A stretch of 64,000 bases of DNA from Roseibium album (GCA_001404055.1 CXTY01000003.1:264970-328969); one strand, 5' to 3'. Shown: positions 1 through 9,255, numbered from the stretch's first letter. Notes: generated by a model not told the origin, from the letters alone. Numbers and translations: made by a program.

Positions 1-633
1 TGGTTCTTCGTAGTGCGAGATACCGCTGTCCTGCAGGAACTTGCCGATCTCGATTGCCTTTTGAGGCGAATAACAGGAATTGGCGTCAACCAGTAGCGCG
101 GTGTCGTCGTCAAAGGCCTTGCGCATGGTAGACACGATTTCTTCTGTCCGACCAGGCCATTCGTCCTGGTCCCTGCCGCACTCAGCGCCGATCCGGAATT
201 TGAAGGCGGTAAATCCGAACTTGTCTTGCTGTTTCTTGAGGCGGTCGGCTTCATCTGCCGGTGTAATATCCCGCTTCATGGAAGATCCATAGGCCCGCAC
301 CTTTCCCGGAATACCTCCGAGCAATTCGCACACCGGTTTGCCTTCCACCCTTCCCCTGAGATCAAACAAGGCAGTATCGAGCCCGGCTAGCGCCCGGCGC
401 AAGTAGGACCCAGGAAATTTATGCTCACGATCCGGAATGATGTCCATCAGATGTGCAATGTCGAACGCATCGGCGCCCAGTGCATAGGGCGCCACCTGAC
501 GGTGCACCACTTGTGCGGTGATGTCCGCATGATAGGTGGCAACCTGCCCCCAACCGCGAGCACCGCTTTCTGATGTCACACGCACAAAGCAGACAAATTC
601 GTTGGTGAAGGTTTCTATGGATTGAATTTTCAT
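1..633 (-). CDS. Mandelate racemase / muconate lactonizing enzyme family protein (3' end outside window)
   Basis: Reading the minus strand from the ATG at 633 gives 211 codons that run off the window edge, so only the N-terminal domain and the first part of the barrel are present. It begins MKIQSIETF. Enolase-superfamily landmarks seen are the N-terminal capping domain, a KFR segment near residue 143, the metal-ligand triplet DAN near residue 183, and a second acidic strand end EEP at the window edge. The family abstracts a proton alpha to a carboxylate, giving racemisation, dehydration or cycloisomerisation; the substrate cannot be read from sequence. It points away from a LysR gene and the MttB-like gene, which with a second enolase-family gene at 3814 suggests one catabolic locus. 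Family assignment is firm, substrate unknown. Confidence 0.88.
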   Translation of the reverse strand, partial: MKIQSIETFTNEFVCFVRVTSESGARGWGQVATYHADITAQVVHRQVAPYALGADAFDIAHLMDIIPDREHKFPGSYLRRALAGLDTALFDLRGRVEGKPVCELLGGIPGKVRAYGSSMKRDITPADEADRLKKQQDKFGFTAFKFRIGAECGRDQDEWPGRTEEIVSTMRKAFDDDTALLVDANSCYSPQKAIEIGKFLQDSGISHYEEP

Positions 634-1153
634 CGTTTTTTCAATACCTTGGACGGAGGAGACCACGAAAATATTAGAGCAAAGAGCTGTCGTTCTTCAG
701 TAACGACGTTTCGGCTGTGCGACATGAACGTATCAGCAACCGTGTTCACAGAATTGGCAGCTTCGGACAAGATCGCCTCGACCCTGCCTCCCATCCAAAC
801 ACAAAGAAATCCAGCACCAGTCACAGAAGTTAACTCTGGCAGTCATCCAAGAACCAATTCCTCGACTTTGCTGGATATCTCCCGTGAGATGACAGCAAGA
901 TCTTTCAGAACCGCTCTCAACTCGTCGCTGGGCAAGCCGCCTTGCTGTTGTTCTACTGCAGAAAACAACCTGCTATGCATCTCTTCCAAGTTTATCTCAT
1001 GCACCCAAACCGCCTAATTAAACGCTCTAATTGCTTGATTTGTATCAGATTCATCAGAAACTGACATACAGCAATAATCGCCCAATAAGTACGTCCCGAA
1101 TACGACCATTCCAGTGGGACTTCCAGCTTTTTCCTTTGCAAAAATCCCTCAGT
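634..1153. other. 520-bp stretch without a confident gene
   Basis: No convincing gene is seen. On the minus strand a 53-codon frame (1004 to 843, GTG start; internal ATG at 980) encodes a helical, Glu/Leu-rich peptide beginning VHEINLEEMHSRLF. A second minus frame (824 to 630) ends with a TGA that overlaps the ATG of the enolase-family gene at 633 by four bases. Neither resembles a family I know. They may be fragments of one decayed gene, or chance reading frames in the leader of the enolase-family gene. Confidence 0.3.
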
Positions 1154-2131
1154 TTAAAACCCGCTCTGAACCACGTTCAGGCGTCTATTGGCCTGCTCAC
1201 TTGCTTTGCCCCCATCAGCATCAACAAACGCTCTCTGGTTCAAGATCCAGTCCCGCACCTTTCGACAGTTCTCCGCAAGCACCTTGTTTTTCGGATGTAC
1301 GACGTAATAGCCGTTGCCAGTTCTGAACGTGTGGTCGGTCACCTTCCGGAGCCTGCCGTTTTTGACAAATTCATCGACCAGATGACACCAGCCCAGCGCG
1401 ATTGCGTCGCCATCGAGCGCCATTTGCAGGACGGCAACATATTCGTTCGCCCGCGTCCCTCGAACCTTGTTCGCGCCACTCACTCTTGCTGACTTCAGCC
1501 AGTCCTTCCACGTCGCTGCATAGCGGTAAGGTTCATCGAGATGCGCCAGGTGATGGCTTAACAACTCGTGCGGATGATCCGGCGTGCCATGTGCCTTCAA
1601 ATAGGCTGGTGAAGCAACGGCTATGATCTCTTCAGCCACAAACTCGTTGCACGCATATCCAGGCCAATTCTTCGGTCGGCCACCACGAATACCAAGCGGA
1701 ATGTCTTCTGCCGCGATATCAAGATCCCTGTCTGCCGTATGAAGGCGAAGTTCAATATCTGGAAGATCAGTGCGCATGAGTTGCAGCCGGGGGGCGATCC
1801 AAAGCGTTGCAAAGGCGGTGGAAACCGACAGCGTCACGACATCATCGGCTGGTTTGGTGCGAACAGCATTTATGCCGTCGGCCAGTTGGTAGAGGCTTCG
1901 CGTGACTTCGGCGTGCAATCGCCCACCCGCCGTGGTCAAAGAAACCTCGCGGTGACCGCGCTCGAAAAGCGGTTGTCCAACTTCTTCTTCAAGAGCCTTG
2001 ATTGCATAGGAAACCGCCGATTGTGTCATGCCGAGTTCGTGTCCGGCACGGGTAAACGAATTCAGGCGACCAGCCGCTTCAAAGGCGACAAGTCCACGGA
2101 ACGACGGTAGAAGACGGCGTAGATTAGTCAT
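1154..2131 (-). CDS. LysR-family transcriptional regulator, GcvA-like
   Basis: The 325-residue protein has the usual LysR length. An N-terminal winged helix-turn-helix covers about residues 8-66 (FEAAGRLNSFTRAGHELGMT, then QSAVSYAIKALEEEVG and LFERG), followed by a periplasmic-binding-like effector domain. The opening LRRLLPSFRGLVAFEAAGR is typical of the GcvA subgroup. It is transcribed divergently from the MttB-like gene with 95 bp between the two starts, the classical LysR arrangement, so it probably controls that operon and itself in response to its substrate. The last about 25 residues after the effector domain are low in conserved features. The inducer is unknown. Confidence 0.93.
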   Translation of the reverse strand: MTNLRRLLPSFRGLVAFEAAGRLNSFTRAGHELGMTQSAVSYAIKALEEEVGQPLFERGHREVSLTTAGGRLHAEVTRSLYQLADGINAVRTKPADDVVTLSVSTAFATLWIAPRLQLMRTDLPDIELRLHTADRDLDIAAEDIPLGIRGGRPKNWPGYACNEFVAEEIIAVASPAYLKAHGTPDHPHELLSHHLAHLDEPYRYAATWKDWLKSARVSGANKVRGTRANEYVAVLQMALDGDAIALGWCHLVDEFVKNGRLRKVTDHTFRTGNGYYVVHPKNKVLAENCRKVRDWILNQRAFVDADGGKASEQANRRLNVVQSGF

Positions 2132-2226
2132 GAAAAAACCTTATGCGAAAGATGATAATTTTCAAGCGTCACAAGGGTCAGTGGGCAGATTAGCATCAAA
2201 TTTGATGATGCTTTAGGGAGAAAGTC
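2132..2226. promoter_or_regulatory. Divergent LysR/MttB promoter region with palindrome
   Basis: The 95-bp gap between the divergent LysR gene and the MttB-like gene holds the perfect 12-bp palindrome ATCAAATTTGAT at 2195-2206, flanked by the wider arms AGCATC and GATGCT. It lies about 20 bp upstream of the ATG at 2227. This is a plausible LysR operator, but it would place the regulator close to the ribosome-binding site (AGGGAG just before 2227), so it may instead serve the LysR promoter or act as a repressor site. Confidence 0.45.
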
Positions 2227-3804
2227 ATGACCCTCGCAGTGGACACGGCCGAGCCGGGTGAAGGTGCCAACCCAAAACAGGGTTCCCGCAGTGGTGGCCG
2301 CGCGGGACGGCGGGCGAAGCGAACGCAGGTCGTGAAGTCCTACGGACGACCGTACATAACCCGCAATCTCCCGCCGCATGACATTCTGTCTGAAGAAAAC
2401 CTCGTTCGTATCGAGGACACGGCTGACGCAATACTGGCGGAAATCGGCATCGAATTTCGTGATGATCCTGCAGCTCTGGATCTTTGGCGAAAAGCAGGTG
2501 CGGATCTGGAAGGTGTCCGGGTTCGTTTCCCAAAAGGGATGATCCAGGAACTCCTCGGGACAGCCCCGACAGAATTCACGCAACATGCACGCAATCCGAA
2601 AAACAGCGTCAGGATTGGCGGTCCAAACGTTGTGTTTGCCCCAGCTTATGGCAGCCCTTTCGTCATGGATCTTGATGAGGGCCGCAGGTACGGCACGATC
2701 GAAGACTTCAGGAATTTCATCAAGCTTGCCCAATCCTCACCCTGGCTGCATCACTCGGGTGGGACGATTTGTGAACCCGTGGATGTTCCCGTCAACAAGC
2801 GTCATCTGGACATGATTTACGCTCATGTCACCTTGTCGGACCGCCCGTTTCTGGGATCCGTGACCGCAGAAGAACGGGCTGAAGATTCCATCGACATGGC
2901 ACGGGTCGTATTTGGCGAGGATTTTGTCGACCATAACTGCGTCATCATGGGCAACGTCAATGTGAACTCTCCCCTTGTCTGGGATGGCACCATGACAAAG
3001 GTCCTGCGTGCCTACGCGAGAGCCAACCAGGGATCTGTGCTGGTTCCCTTCATACTTGGCGGCGCGATGGGACCGGTGACCGTTGCCGGTGCCATTGCCC
3101 AGGCGCATGCGGAGACCCTTGCCGGCTGCGCCCTCGCGCAGCTGGAACGATCAGGCGCCCCGGTCATCTACGGCAATTTCCTATCTTCCATGAGCCTGAG
3201 ATCAGGCTCCCCGACATTCGGCACGCCGGAACCAGCCAGCGGCTCGCTTGTTGTCGGTCAGCTGGCGCGCCGGGCAAAACTGCCGCTCCGGTGCTCGGGC
3301 AACTTCACGACCTCAAAACTGCCCGATGCCCACGCTATGAACGAAGGCACGATGTCGATGCTTGCTGCCATCAATTGCGGCGCGAATTTTGTCCTGCATT
3401 CAGCCGGATTCCTCGATGGCCTGCTCTCCATGTCCTATGAAAAATTCATGATGGATGTCGATTTTTGCGGAGCCCTTCATACCTACCTTGACGGACTGAA
3501 TGTCGATGACAACGCACTCGCCCTGGATGCTTTCCGGGAGGTTGGGCCGGGCAATCACTTCTTTGGCTGCGACCACACGATGCGCAACTATGAGACCGCC
3601 TATTTCGATTCCGCTCTCGCAGACAATGATCCGTTCGAAAAATGGGAAGAGAACGGCGCAGTTGATGCAGCAACGCGGGCCAACAAAGCCTGGAAGGAAA
3701 CTTTGGCAGGCTACCAGGCACCTTCACTCGACGCAGGCGTTGACGAGGCCCTGAAGGACTTCGTCACCCGAAAAAAGGCTGCATCCGAAGATCAATGGTA
3801 TTGA
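2227..3804 (+). CDS. Trimethylamine methyltransferase family protein (MttB-like, non-pyrrolysine)
   Basis: The protein has 525 residues, the usual length for MttB-superfamily corrinoid-dependent methyltransferases. The frame is uninterrupted by amber codons, so it belongs to the non-pyrrolysine branch that demethylates quaternary amines such as glycine betaine, proline betaine or carnitine rather than trimethylamine. The first about 40 residues are basic and low-complexity (RAGRRAKRTQ), followed by the TIM-barrel region starting near YITRNLPPHDILSEENL. The start is supported by AGGGAG eight bases upstream. An enolase-superfamily gene follows after 9 bp and a LysR gene diverges. No corrinoid protein or corrinoid reactivase is nearby, so the methyl acceptor must be encoded elsewhere. 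The specific substrate is unknown. Confidence 0.87.
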   Translation: MTLAVDTAEPGEGANPKQGSRSGGRAGRRAKRTQVVKSYGRPYITRNLPPHDILSEENLVRIEDTADAILAEIGIEFRDDPAALDLWRKAGADLEGVRVRFPKGMIQELLGTAPTEFTQHARNPKNSVRIGGPNVVFAPAYGSPFVMDLDEGRRYGTIEDFRNFIKLAQSSPWLHHSGGTICEPVDVPVNKRHLDMIYAHVTLSDRPFLGSVTAEERAEDSIDMARVVFGEDFVDHNCVIMGNVNVNSPLVWDGTMTKVLRAYARANQGSVLVPFILGGAMGPVTVAGAIAQAHAETLAGCALAQLERSGAPVIYGNFLSSMSLRSGSPTFGTPEPASGSLVVGQLARRAKLPLRCSGNFTTSKLPDAHAMNEGTMSMLAAINCGANFVLHSAGFLDGLLSMSYEKFMMDVDFCGALHTYLDGLNVDDNALALDAFREVGPGNHFFGCDHTMRNYETAYFDSALADNDPFEKWEENGAVDAATRANKAWKETLAGYQAPSLDAGVDEALKDFVTRKKAASEDQWY

Positions 3805-3813
3805 GGCGCGGAC

Positions 3814-4998
3814 GTGAAGATCACATCCATTCGTGTCACGCACGTCAATGTCCCATTTGACGCGCCGTTCTGGTGGACCGGCGGTCTATATCCGGGAGCG
3901 TCAAAGTCCATCATTGAAGTTGAAACAGACGAAGGCGTTATCGGGTTGGGCGAAGCGCCCTGGTATCACTTCGGCGAAATCATCAAAACCGAGATAACTC
4001 CGGCGCTCATCGGCGCTGACCCGCTTGATTTCGCCGATTGCGAAAGCAGGTGCGTGCCACCCTGGCAAATCACCGCAAACACCGGTGAAGGCGCTGCTGC
4101 AGTTGCTTTCGGTGCCGTCGAAGTTGCCCTTTGGGACATCCGCGGAAAGGTGTTCGGTCTGCCGCTCTACAAACTGCTCGGTGGTGCGGTGCGTAAGGAG
4201 GTCAAATTCTCTGAGTATTTTTCCTTCCGCCCTGAACACAACGGCGCCGGCGGCGAAATGAGCGCTGAAGCCATACGCGACTATTGTTTGAAAATGCGGG
4301 AAGAACACGGCTCAACCATTTTTGAGGGCAAGCTGATCCTCGGAGATCCGGAACTGGAAATCCGGACAGTGAAGCTCCTGCGCGAAGCGTTAGGGCAAGG
4401 CGCTCAGATCAAGCTCGATTCCAACATGCAGTATTCACTCACGACTGCGCGTTGGCTAATGCGAGAGCTGGAACCATTCAACATCCGAAACTACGAAGAC
4501 CCGGTCGCAACCTTCGAGGAAATGGCAGCCCTGCGGCAACACAGTTTCATTCCTTTTTCCACGCATGTGCCGGACTTGAAACGCGCGGTCGCTCTTGGCA
4601 CGCCGGACAATTTTGTCTGCAATTTCGCAGCCCTCGGCGGCATCTCGAAAACACTGAAATTCATTGCAGCCTGTGAAGCGATGGGCAAAGGCTTCTGGTG
4701 TTATTCGAACGACCTTGGAATCATGACCGCTGCTTATCTGCATGTTTCAGCCGCAACACCGTTGATTACGGAAGCTTCTCAGTCCTTGTTTCGCTGGCAA
4801 GTCGGCGATGTCATCCAGCACGGTCCTTTCCGGCAGACAAACGATGTTATCGCAGTGCCTGAAGGCCCCGGTCTCGGTGTTGCGCTTGATCCTGAAGCGA
4901 TGAAACGCTGGTCCGCCGATTTTAAGGAAAACGGCCCCATGAGTCATTTTCACGACCCTCACCAACCCTTGCGCCATCGGACACTACCGCTGAACTAA
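3814..4998 (+). CDS. Enolase-superfamily protein, mandelate racemase/glucarate dehydratase-like
   Basis: The 394-residue protein has full enolase-superfamily length. Metal ligands can be placed at D202 (KLDSN) and E228 (YEDP). The segment around residues 170-175 (FEGKLIL) occupies the place of the catalytic KxK motif but does not match it cleanly. FSTHVPDLKRAV further on recalls glucarate dehydratase-type sequences. The gene starts 9 bp after the MttB-like stop and is surely cotranscribed with it. Together with the first gene of the window, it suggests epimerisation or dehydration of a hydroxy- or N-methylated amino acid before or after demethylation; this link is inference. The C-terminal about 25 residues are His/Pro-rich and unusual. 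Confidence 0.85.
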   Translation: MKITSIRVTHVNVPFDAPFWWTGGLYPGASKSIIEVETDEGVIGLGEAPWYHFGEIIKTEITPALIGADPLDFADCESRCVPPWQITANTGEGAAAVAFGAVEVALWDIRGKVFGLPLYKLLGGAVRKEVKFSEYFSFRPEHNGAGGEMSAEAIRDYCLKMREEHGSTIFEGKLILGDPELEIRTVKLLREALGQGAQIKLDSNMQYSLTTARWLMRELEPFNIRNYEDPVATFEEMAALRQHSFIPFSTHVPDLKRAVALGTPDNFVCNFAALGGISKTLKFIAACEAMGKGFWCYSNDLGIMTAAYLHVSAATPLITEASQSLFRWQVGDVIQHGPFRQTNDVIAVPEGPGLGVALDPEAMKRWSADFKENGPMSHFHDPHQPLRHRTLPLN

Positions 4999-5109
4999 AA
5001 ACTAACAAACTTTTTCGGCGATCCAGACAATGAACAAACTCCTGCCGCGAAACTACGATTGTTTTAAGCACGCAAATCACGGACAAATCTGCCAAATATA
5101 TTTGATCGC

Positions 5110-5505
5110 TCAATCGATCTGAGCGGTCGCCTCAATCTCGATCAGCGCCTCGTCCTCAATCAGGTCAGCAACGACAACCACGGACATTGCAGGGAAGTGA
5201 CGACCCAGGACGCTTCTGTAGGCGGCTCCGACTTCCTTCTGTTTGGCCAGGTACTCGCGTTTGTCCTTGATGAACCAGGTCAGCCGCGCAATGTCTGTGA
5301 CCGAACCACCGGCCTCTTCAACAATCGCCACGATGTTTTTCAAGGTTTGCTCCATCTGACCGACGAAGTCATAGCACTCAAACACCTGATCCTTGTTCCA
5401 GCCGATCTGACCGCCAACATGGAGCGTTCGGCCTTCAGTCAGCATACCGTTTGCATACCCTTTTGCAGGGGCCCAGCCGTCCGGTTGAATGGTTTTAAGT
5501 GTCAT
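5110..5505 (-). CDS. Rid family (RidA/YjgF) protein, last gene of the anthranilate operon
   Basis: The 131-residue protein is a typical single-domain YjgF/Rid protein. I take the ATG at 5505 (MTLKTIQPDG), whose ATGA overlaps the stop of the upstream thioesterase; a longer in-frame start exists but would lie inside that gene. Rid proteins hydrolyse enamines/imines, and 2-aminomuconate deaminases of aromatic pathways belong to this family. In canonical RidA the catalytic arginine lies in a PARS-V segment near the C-terminus; here that segment reads PAMSVV, so the arginine is replaced by Met. Because the upstream pathway generates an amino-cyclohexene-carboxyl-CoA (an enamine), a deaminase role would fit, but by a non-canonical site. 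Confidence 0.88.
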   Translation of the reverse strand: MTLKTIQPDGWAPAKGYANGMLTEGRTLHVGGQIGWNKDQVFECYDFVGQMEQTLKNIVAIVEEAGGSVTDIARLTWFIKDKREYLAKQKEVGAAYRSVLGRHFPAMSVVVVADLIEDEALIEIEATAQID

Positions 5506-5909
5506 GGTTCCTGACTTTCCTTGAATGTCGCCAGTCGAGTGTTGACCACCTCGGGCCATTTGGCTGGTTTGCCCATTTCATTCACATGAACCAGGGTCAA
5601 TTCCGTCGCAAACCTCTGTTCACCCGAACAACCTGCATCCAGCGTTAGCCCGCAGCTGGTTCGGCCAACCAGGGAGACACGAAGCACCAGTGTCAGCTGG
5701 TCTCCCAACCGGCTCGGTGCGATAAAACGCGTTCTGATTTCAGCCGTCGGAACGGCAGCAGACGTGTGAATTTCTGAAAACGGCCAGCGAAGGACTTCAG
5801 CAAAGAAATCCTCAACGCAGTCGTTCATCATCTCGAAATACCGCGGATAGAAGACGATACCCGCTGGATCGCAATGTTTGAACAATATCGGCTGTTCATA
5901 TCGAAACAT
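5502..5909 (-). CDS. Acyl-CoA thioesterase, 4-hydroxybenzoyl-CoA thioesterase family
   Basis: The 135-residue hot-dog-fold protein carries the signature HCDPAGIVFYPRYFEMMND near the N-terminus. Its Asp (residue 14) corresponds to the catalytic Asp of Pseudomonas 4-hydroxybenzoyl-CoA thioesterase. It begins three bases after the LivF stop and overlaps the Rid gene. Thioesterases of this type accompany CoA-dependent aerobic aromatic pathways, where they probably recycle CoA from dead-end thioesters. The natural substrate is not proven by sequence. Confidence 0.9.
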   Translation of the reverse strand: MFRYEQPILFKHCDPAGIVFYPRYFEMMNDCVEDFFAEVLRWPFSEIHTSAAVPTAEIRTRFIAPSRLGDQLTLVLRVSLVGRTSCGLTLDAGCSGEQRFATELTLVHVNEMGKPAKWPEVVNTRLATFKESQEP

Positions 5910-5912
5910 TCG

Positions 5913-6599
5913 TCACACCCCGACAAAGGCAGCGGTGACATCATCGGTCAACGCATCGATTGTGCCCTGCCAGACAGTTTTGCCCCGTTCCAGGATCGTG
6001 GCACTGTCGCTGACGTCACGAAGTTCCTTGACTGATTTGTCGATGACAAGGATCGATAAGCCCGTCTCTGCTTTCAGTTGTTTGATCGCCGACCAGATTT
6101 CCTGACGGATGATCGGCGCGAGACCTTCAGTGGCTTCGTCGAGGATCAGCAGTCGCGGGTTGGTCATCAGCGCCCTGCCGATCGCAAGCATCTGTTGTTC
6201 GCCGCCTGAAAGCGAATAGGCAAGTTGGCCTCGTCGCTCACCCAGTCGCGGAAACAGTTCGATCACTTTCTCAAACGTCCAGGCACCGCGTCTTGCTGCT
6301 GCAATCAGGTTTTCATGCACGGTCAGGTCGCCGAAACATCGCCGTCCTTCCGGGACCAGGCCCAGCCCGAGCCGCGCTGCCTTGTGGCTTGGCAGACGAA
6401 CGAGGTCCTGGTCATCAAATCGGAGAACTCCTGCAGCAGGCAGCATCCGGCAAATGCATTTCACAGTCGTGCTCTTGCCCATGCCGTTTCGGCCCATCAA
6501 GGCCATGACTTCACCTTCGGCCACGTGAAGGTTCACGCCAAACAACGCCTGGCTGGCACCATATGAGGCGGTGACATTTTCGAGCGTCAGCAAACTCAT
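5913..6599 (-). CDS. livF: Branched-chain amino acid-type ABC transporter ATP-binding protein LivF
   Basis: The 228-residue ABC ATPase is of LivF size. It shows Walker A (GRNGMGKST, near residue 37), the signature SLSGGEQQ and Walker B LLILDEA. It overlaps livG by four bases (ATGA). The second of two ATPases in a HAAT-family importer, it powers uptake at the inner membrane. Because the operon encodes anthranilate-CoA metabolism, the imported substrate is more likely an aromatic acid than a branched-chain amino acid; Liv-like systems are common in benzoate and anthranilate operons. Confidence 0.93.
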   Translation of the reverse strand: MSLLTLENVTASYGASQALFGVNLHVAEGEVMALMGRNGMGKSTTVKCICRMLPAAGVLRFDDQDLVRLPSHKAARLGLGLVPEGRRCFGDLTVHENLIAAARRGAWTFEKVIELFPRLGERRGQLAYSLSGGEQQMLAIGRALMTNPRLLILDEATEGLAPIIRQEIWSAIKQLKAETGLSILVIDKSVKELRDVSDSATILERGKTVWQGTIDALTDDVTAAFVGV

Positions 6600-7345
6600 G
6601 CGTCTTCCCCCAGATAGGCTTCACGAACGGCCTTGTCGGCGCGGATTTCGTCAACCGTGCCCGTTGCAATCACTTCGCCGTAAACCAGAACACTGATCCG
6701 ATCCGCCAGTGCGAAGACAGCGTCCATATCGTGTTCCACGAGCAGGATCGGTGCTTCTCGCCGCAAGCCGTCCAGAAATCCGGTCAACCGTTTGGAACCC
6801 TCAGAGCCCATGCCCGCCATGGGTTCATCCATGACCAGGACTTTTGGTTTCTGCGTCAGAGCAACGGCAACTTCCAGCTGGCGACGCTGCCCATGGCTGA
6901 GTTCCGCCGTACGGCTGGTTGCGTGATCTTCCAGACCCACGCGCAAAAGTGCTTCTTGCGCGGTGTTGCGCAGATCTTTGTCACTTAGCGCATCGGAGAA
7001 AAAACGCCACGGATTACCGCTTGCGCCAAGCGCGCCCAGAACCGCGTTTTGCAGCACTGTATCTTCCATGGCGAGCGAGGAAATCTGAAAGGTTCTCCCA
7101 AGACCCGCTCTTGCCCTGAGACGCGCAGGATCATGGGTTACATCGCGCCCGAGAAGCTGAACCGAACCGGCATCCGGTTTGAGAGTGCCGCAGATCTGTC
7201 CGATCAAGGTTGACTTGCCTGCGCCGTTTGGACCGATAATGGCATGGATTTCACCTTCGAGAAGGTCAAGAGAGATGTCCTGGCTTGCGCGCAGGGCACC
7301 AAAGCTTTTGTAAATTCCGCGCGTTTCGAGAACAGCTTCAGTCAT
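6596..7345 (-). CDS. livG: Branched-chain amino acid-type ABC transporter ATP-binding protein LivG
   Basis: From the ATG at 7345 (MTEAVLETRG) the protein has 249 residues, the normal LivG length; an upstream in-frame ATG at 7387 would add 14 residues inside livM. Walker A is GPNGAGKST, the signature is LSHGQRRQ (an accepted variant of LSGGQ) and Walker B is VLVMDEP. It overlaps livM by eight bases and livF by four. It forms an ATPase pair with LivF on the cytoplasmic face of the importer. Confidence 0.93.
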   Translation of the reverse strand: MTEAVLETRGIYKSFGALRASQDISLDLLEGEIHAIIGPNGAGKSTLIGQICGTLKPDAGSVQLLGRDVTHDPARLRARAGLGRTFQISSLAMEDTVLQNAVLGALGASGNPWRFFSDALSDKDLRNTAQEALLRVGLEDHATSRTAELSHGQRRQLEVAVALTQKPKVLVMDEPMAGMGSEGSKRLTGFLDGLRREAPILLVEHDMDAVFALADRISVLVYGEVIATGTVDEIRADKAVREAYLGEDA

Positions 7346-8321
7346 GGACAGCCCTCCGCCCAGAGACCATCCCGATGAGACCACCACGGCCGAACAACAC
7401 GGTCAGCAACAACAGCAATCCCAGATAGATGTGCCAATAGTCGCTCAGCCCCCCAAGCCAATGTTCCAGGGCTACAAACACCAGGGCCCCGACCACTGGA
7501 CCGAACAACCTGCCGACGCCACCCAAAATGATGAAGATCATGATCTCACCGCTTGTTTGCCAGCTAAACATCGTCGGACTGACAAAGCGATTGAGGTCCG
7601 CGAACATGGCTCCTGCAAGTCCTGTAATCGCACCTGAGATCACAAAAGCCACCAGCTTGATGCGCACTGGATCAAGGCCAACGGTTTCAACCCGGATCGG
7701 CGCCTGCCGCGCGGCATTGAGGGCGAGCCCGAAAGGAGAGTTGACCAGTCTCCAGGCAAAAACCAGCACCAGAAACAGCACGGTCAGGCAAAGTCCATAG
7801 AAGTGAATGGGCACCAATGTGTTCAGGCCGGGAAAGCCGTTTCGGACATAGATCGACAGACCGTCCTCGCCGCCGTACTCAGCCCAGGAAATGGCAAAGA
7901 AGAAGAACATCTGGCCGAACGCCAGCGTGATCATTATGAAATAGACACCGGATGTTCGAAGCGACAGGATGCCGATAACCAAGGCCGCAAGAGCAGACAG
8001 AACCACAGCCAACAACCAGATCACCGGCATCGACTTTGTGCCCTCAATCAGGATTGGCCATTCGGCAAGCGCAGTGTAGGTCTGGGCATGATGGGCCAGA
8101 ATACCCATCGCATATCCCCCAAGACCAAAAAACACCGCGTGCCCAAAACTGACCAGCCCGCCTATGCCAAGTGCAATATTCAGCCCGATGGCGGCAACGG
8201 CAAATATCGCTGCCCGTGTCATCAATGTGATGGTGAAAGGTTCATCGGCAATGACTGCCCAGGCCGGAACAGCAAGCAGTACAGCGACAGCGAGTGCGTT
8301 CACATAGGTTTCTCTGATCAT
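7338..8321 (-). CDS. livM: Branched-chain amino acid-type ABC transporter permease LivM
   Basis: The 327-residue protein is very hydrophobic with about eight to ten predicted membrane segments. It has the family sequence NIALGIGGLVSFGHAVFFGLGGY near residue 48, typical of LivM. The start overlaps the livH stop by four bases. It forms the transmembrane pore with LivH. Operon context points to uptake of an aromatic acid such as anthranilate. Confidence 0.93.
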   Translation of the reverse strand: MIRETYVNALAVAVLLAVPAWAVIADEPFTITLMTRAAIFAVAAIGLNIALGIGGLVSFGHAVFFGLGGYAMGILAHHAQTYTALAEWPILIEGTKSMPVIWLLAVVLSALAALVIGILSLRTSGVYFIMITLAFGQMFFFFAISWAEYGGEDGLSIYVRNGFPGLNTLVPIHFYGLCLTVLFLVLVFAWRLVNSPFGLALNAARQAPIRVETVGLDPVRIKLVAFVISGAITGLAGAMFADLNRFVSPTMFSWQTSGEIMIFIILGGVGRLFGPVVGALVFVALEHWLGGLSDYWHIYLGLLLLLTVLFGRGGLIGMVSGRRAVHD

Positions 8322-9238
8322 GCGCGCGCTCCAAACAGACCAGAAGGACGCAGGATCAAGATGGCTGCCATCAGGATGTAGATCGCCATGGAGGCCACGG
8401 AAGATCCGATGGAAGTTGCCGTCGAAGGATCAAAAAACAGTTTCATGACTTCCGGGAGGAAGATGCCACCGAGCGTATCGGTCAGCCCGACCAGAATGGC
8501 GCCAATCAGCGCGCCCTTTATCGACCCGATTCCGCCGATGACAATTACGACGAAAGCCAGAATGAGAACCGGCTCGCCCATACCGACCTGAACGGATTGA
8601 ATTGCCCCGACGAGCGCACCAGCCAGACCTGCAAGCGCCGCCCCGAGGGCAAATACAATGGTGTAGAGCTTGGCGATGTCGATACCAAGCGCCGCGATCA
8701 TCTCGCGGTCGTTTTCACCTGCCCGGATCTGAACACCGAGCCGCGTCTTTGAAATCAGCAGGTAAAGGCCAAGTGCCACGAGAAGGCCGACAATGATCAG
8801 TGTCAGACGGTAAAGCGGGTATTCGATACCACCTGGCAAGGTGATCGGGCCTGACAGGTAGTCCGGCACGTCCAGAAAGAGTGGAAACGAGCCGAATATC
8901 CATCGCGTCCCTTCCGAGAAGATCAGGATAAGCGCAAAAGTTGCCAGCACCTGATCCAGATGATCCTTGTCGTAAAGCCGCCGGATGACCACCAGTTCCA
9001 CCAGCGCGCCTGCGATGGCAGCACCGGCAAGGGCGGCTATCAACGCAAGCACAAATGAACCGGTCAACCCCGCAACGGCAGCCGCGCAAAAAGCACCGAT
9101 CATATACAGCGAACCATGGGCCAGGTTGATCAACCCCATGACGCCGAAGATCAGCGTTAATCCGGCTGCCATCAAGAACAGCATGATGCCGAACTGCAGG
9201 CCGTTCAGAACCTGCTCTATGAGCAATATCAGTGACAT
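8318..9238 (-). CDS. livH: Branched-chain amino acid-type ABC transporter permease LivH
   Basis: The 306-residue membrane protein opens with the family pattern QVLNGLQFGIMLFLMAAGLT and LINLAHGSLYMIGAF, diagnostic of LivH permeases. It overlaps livM. A strong hairpin lies just upstream of its start, between it and the binding-protein gene. It is the second pore subunit of the importer encoded from 5913 to 10444. Confidence 0.93.
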   Translation of the reverse strand: MSLILLIEQVLNGLQFGIMLFLMAAGLTLIFGVMGLINLAHGSLYMIGAFCAAAVAGLTGSFVLALIAALAGAAIAGALVELVVIRRLYDKDHLDQVLATFALILIFSEGTRWIFGSFPLFLDVPDYLSGPITLPGGIEYPLYRLTLIIVGLLVALGLYLLISKTRLGVQIRAGENDREMIAALGIDIAKLYTIVFALGAALAGLAGALVGAIQSVQVGMGEPVLILAFVVIVIGGIGSIKGALIGAILVGLTDTLGGIFLPEVMKLFFDPSTATSIGSSVASMAIYILMAAILILRPSGLFGARA

Positions 9239-9255
9239 GAAAATCCCGCATTGAG

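Noticed and set aside
622..1017. 131-codon plus-strand frame starting within the first enolase-family gene
   Set aside because: It overlaps the real start of that gene antisense, is rich in Ser/Thr/Arg and matches no family.
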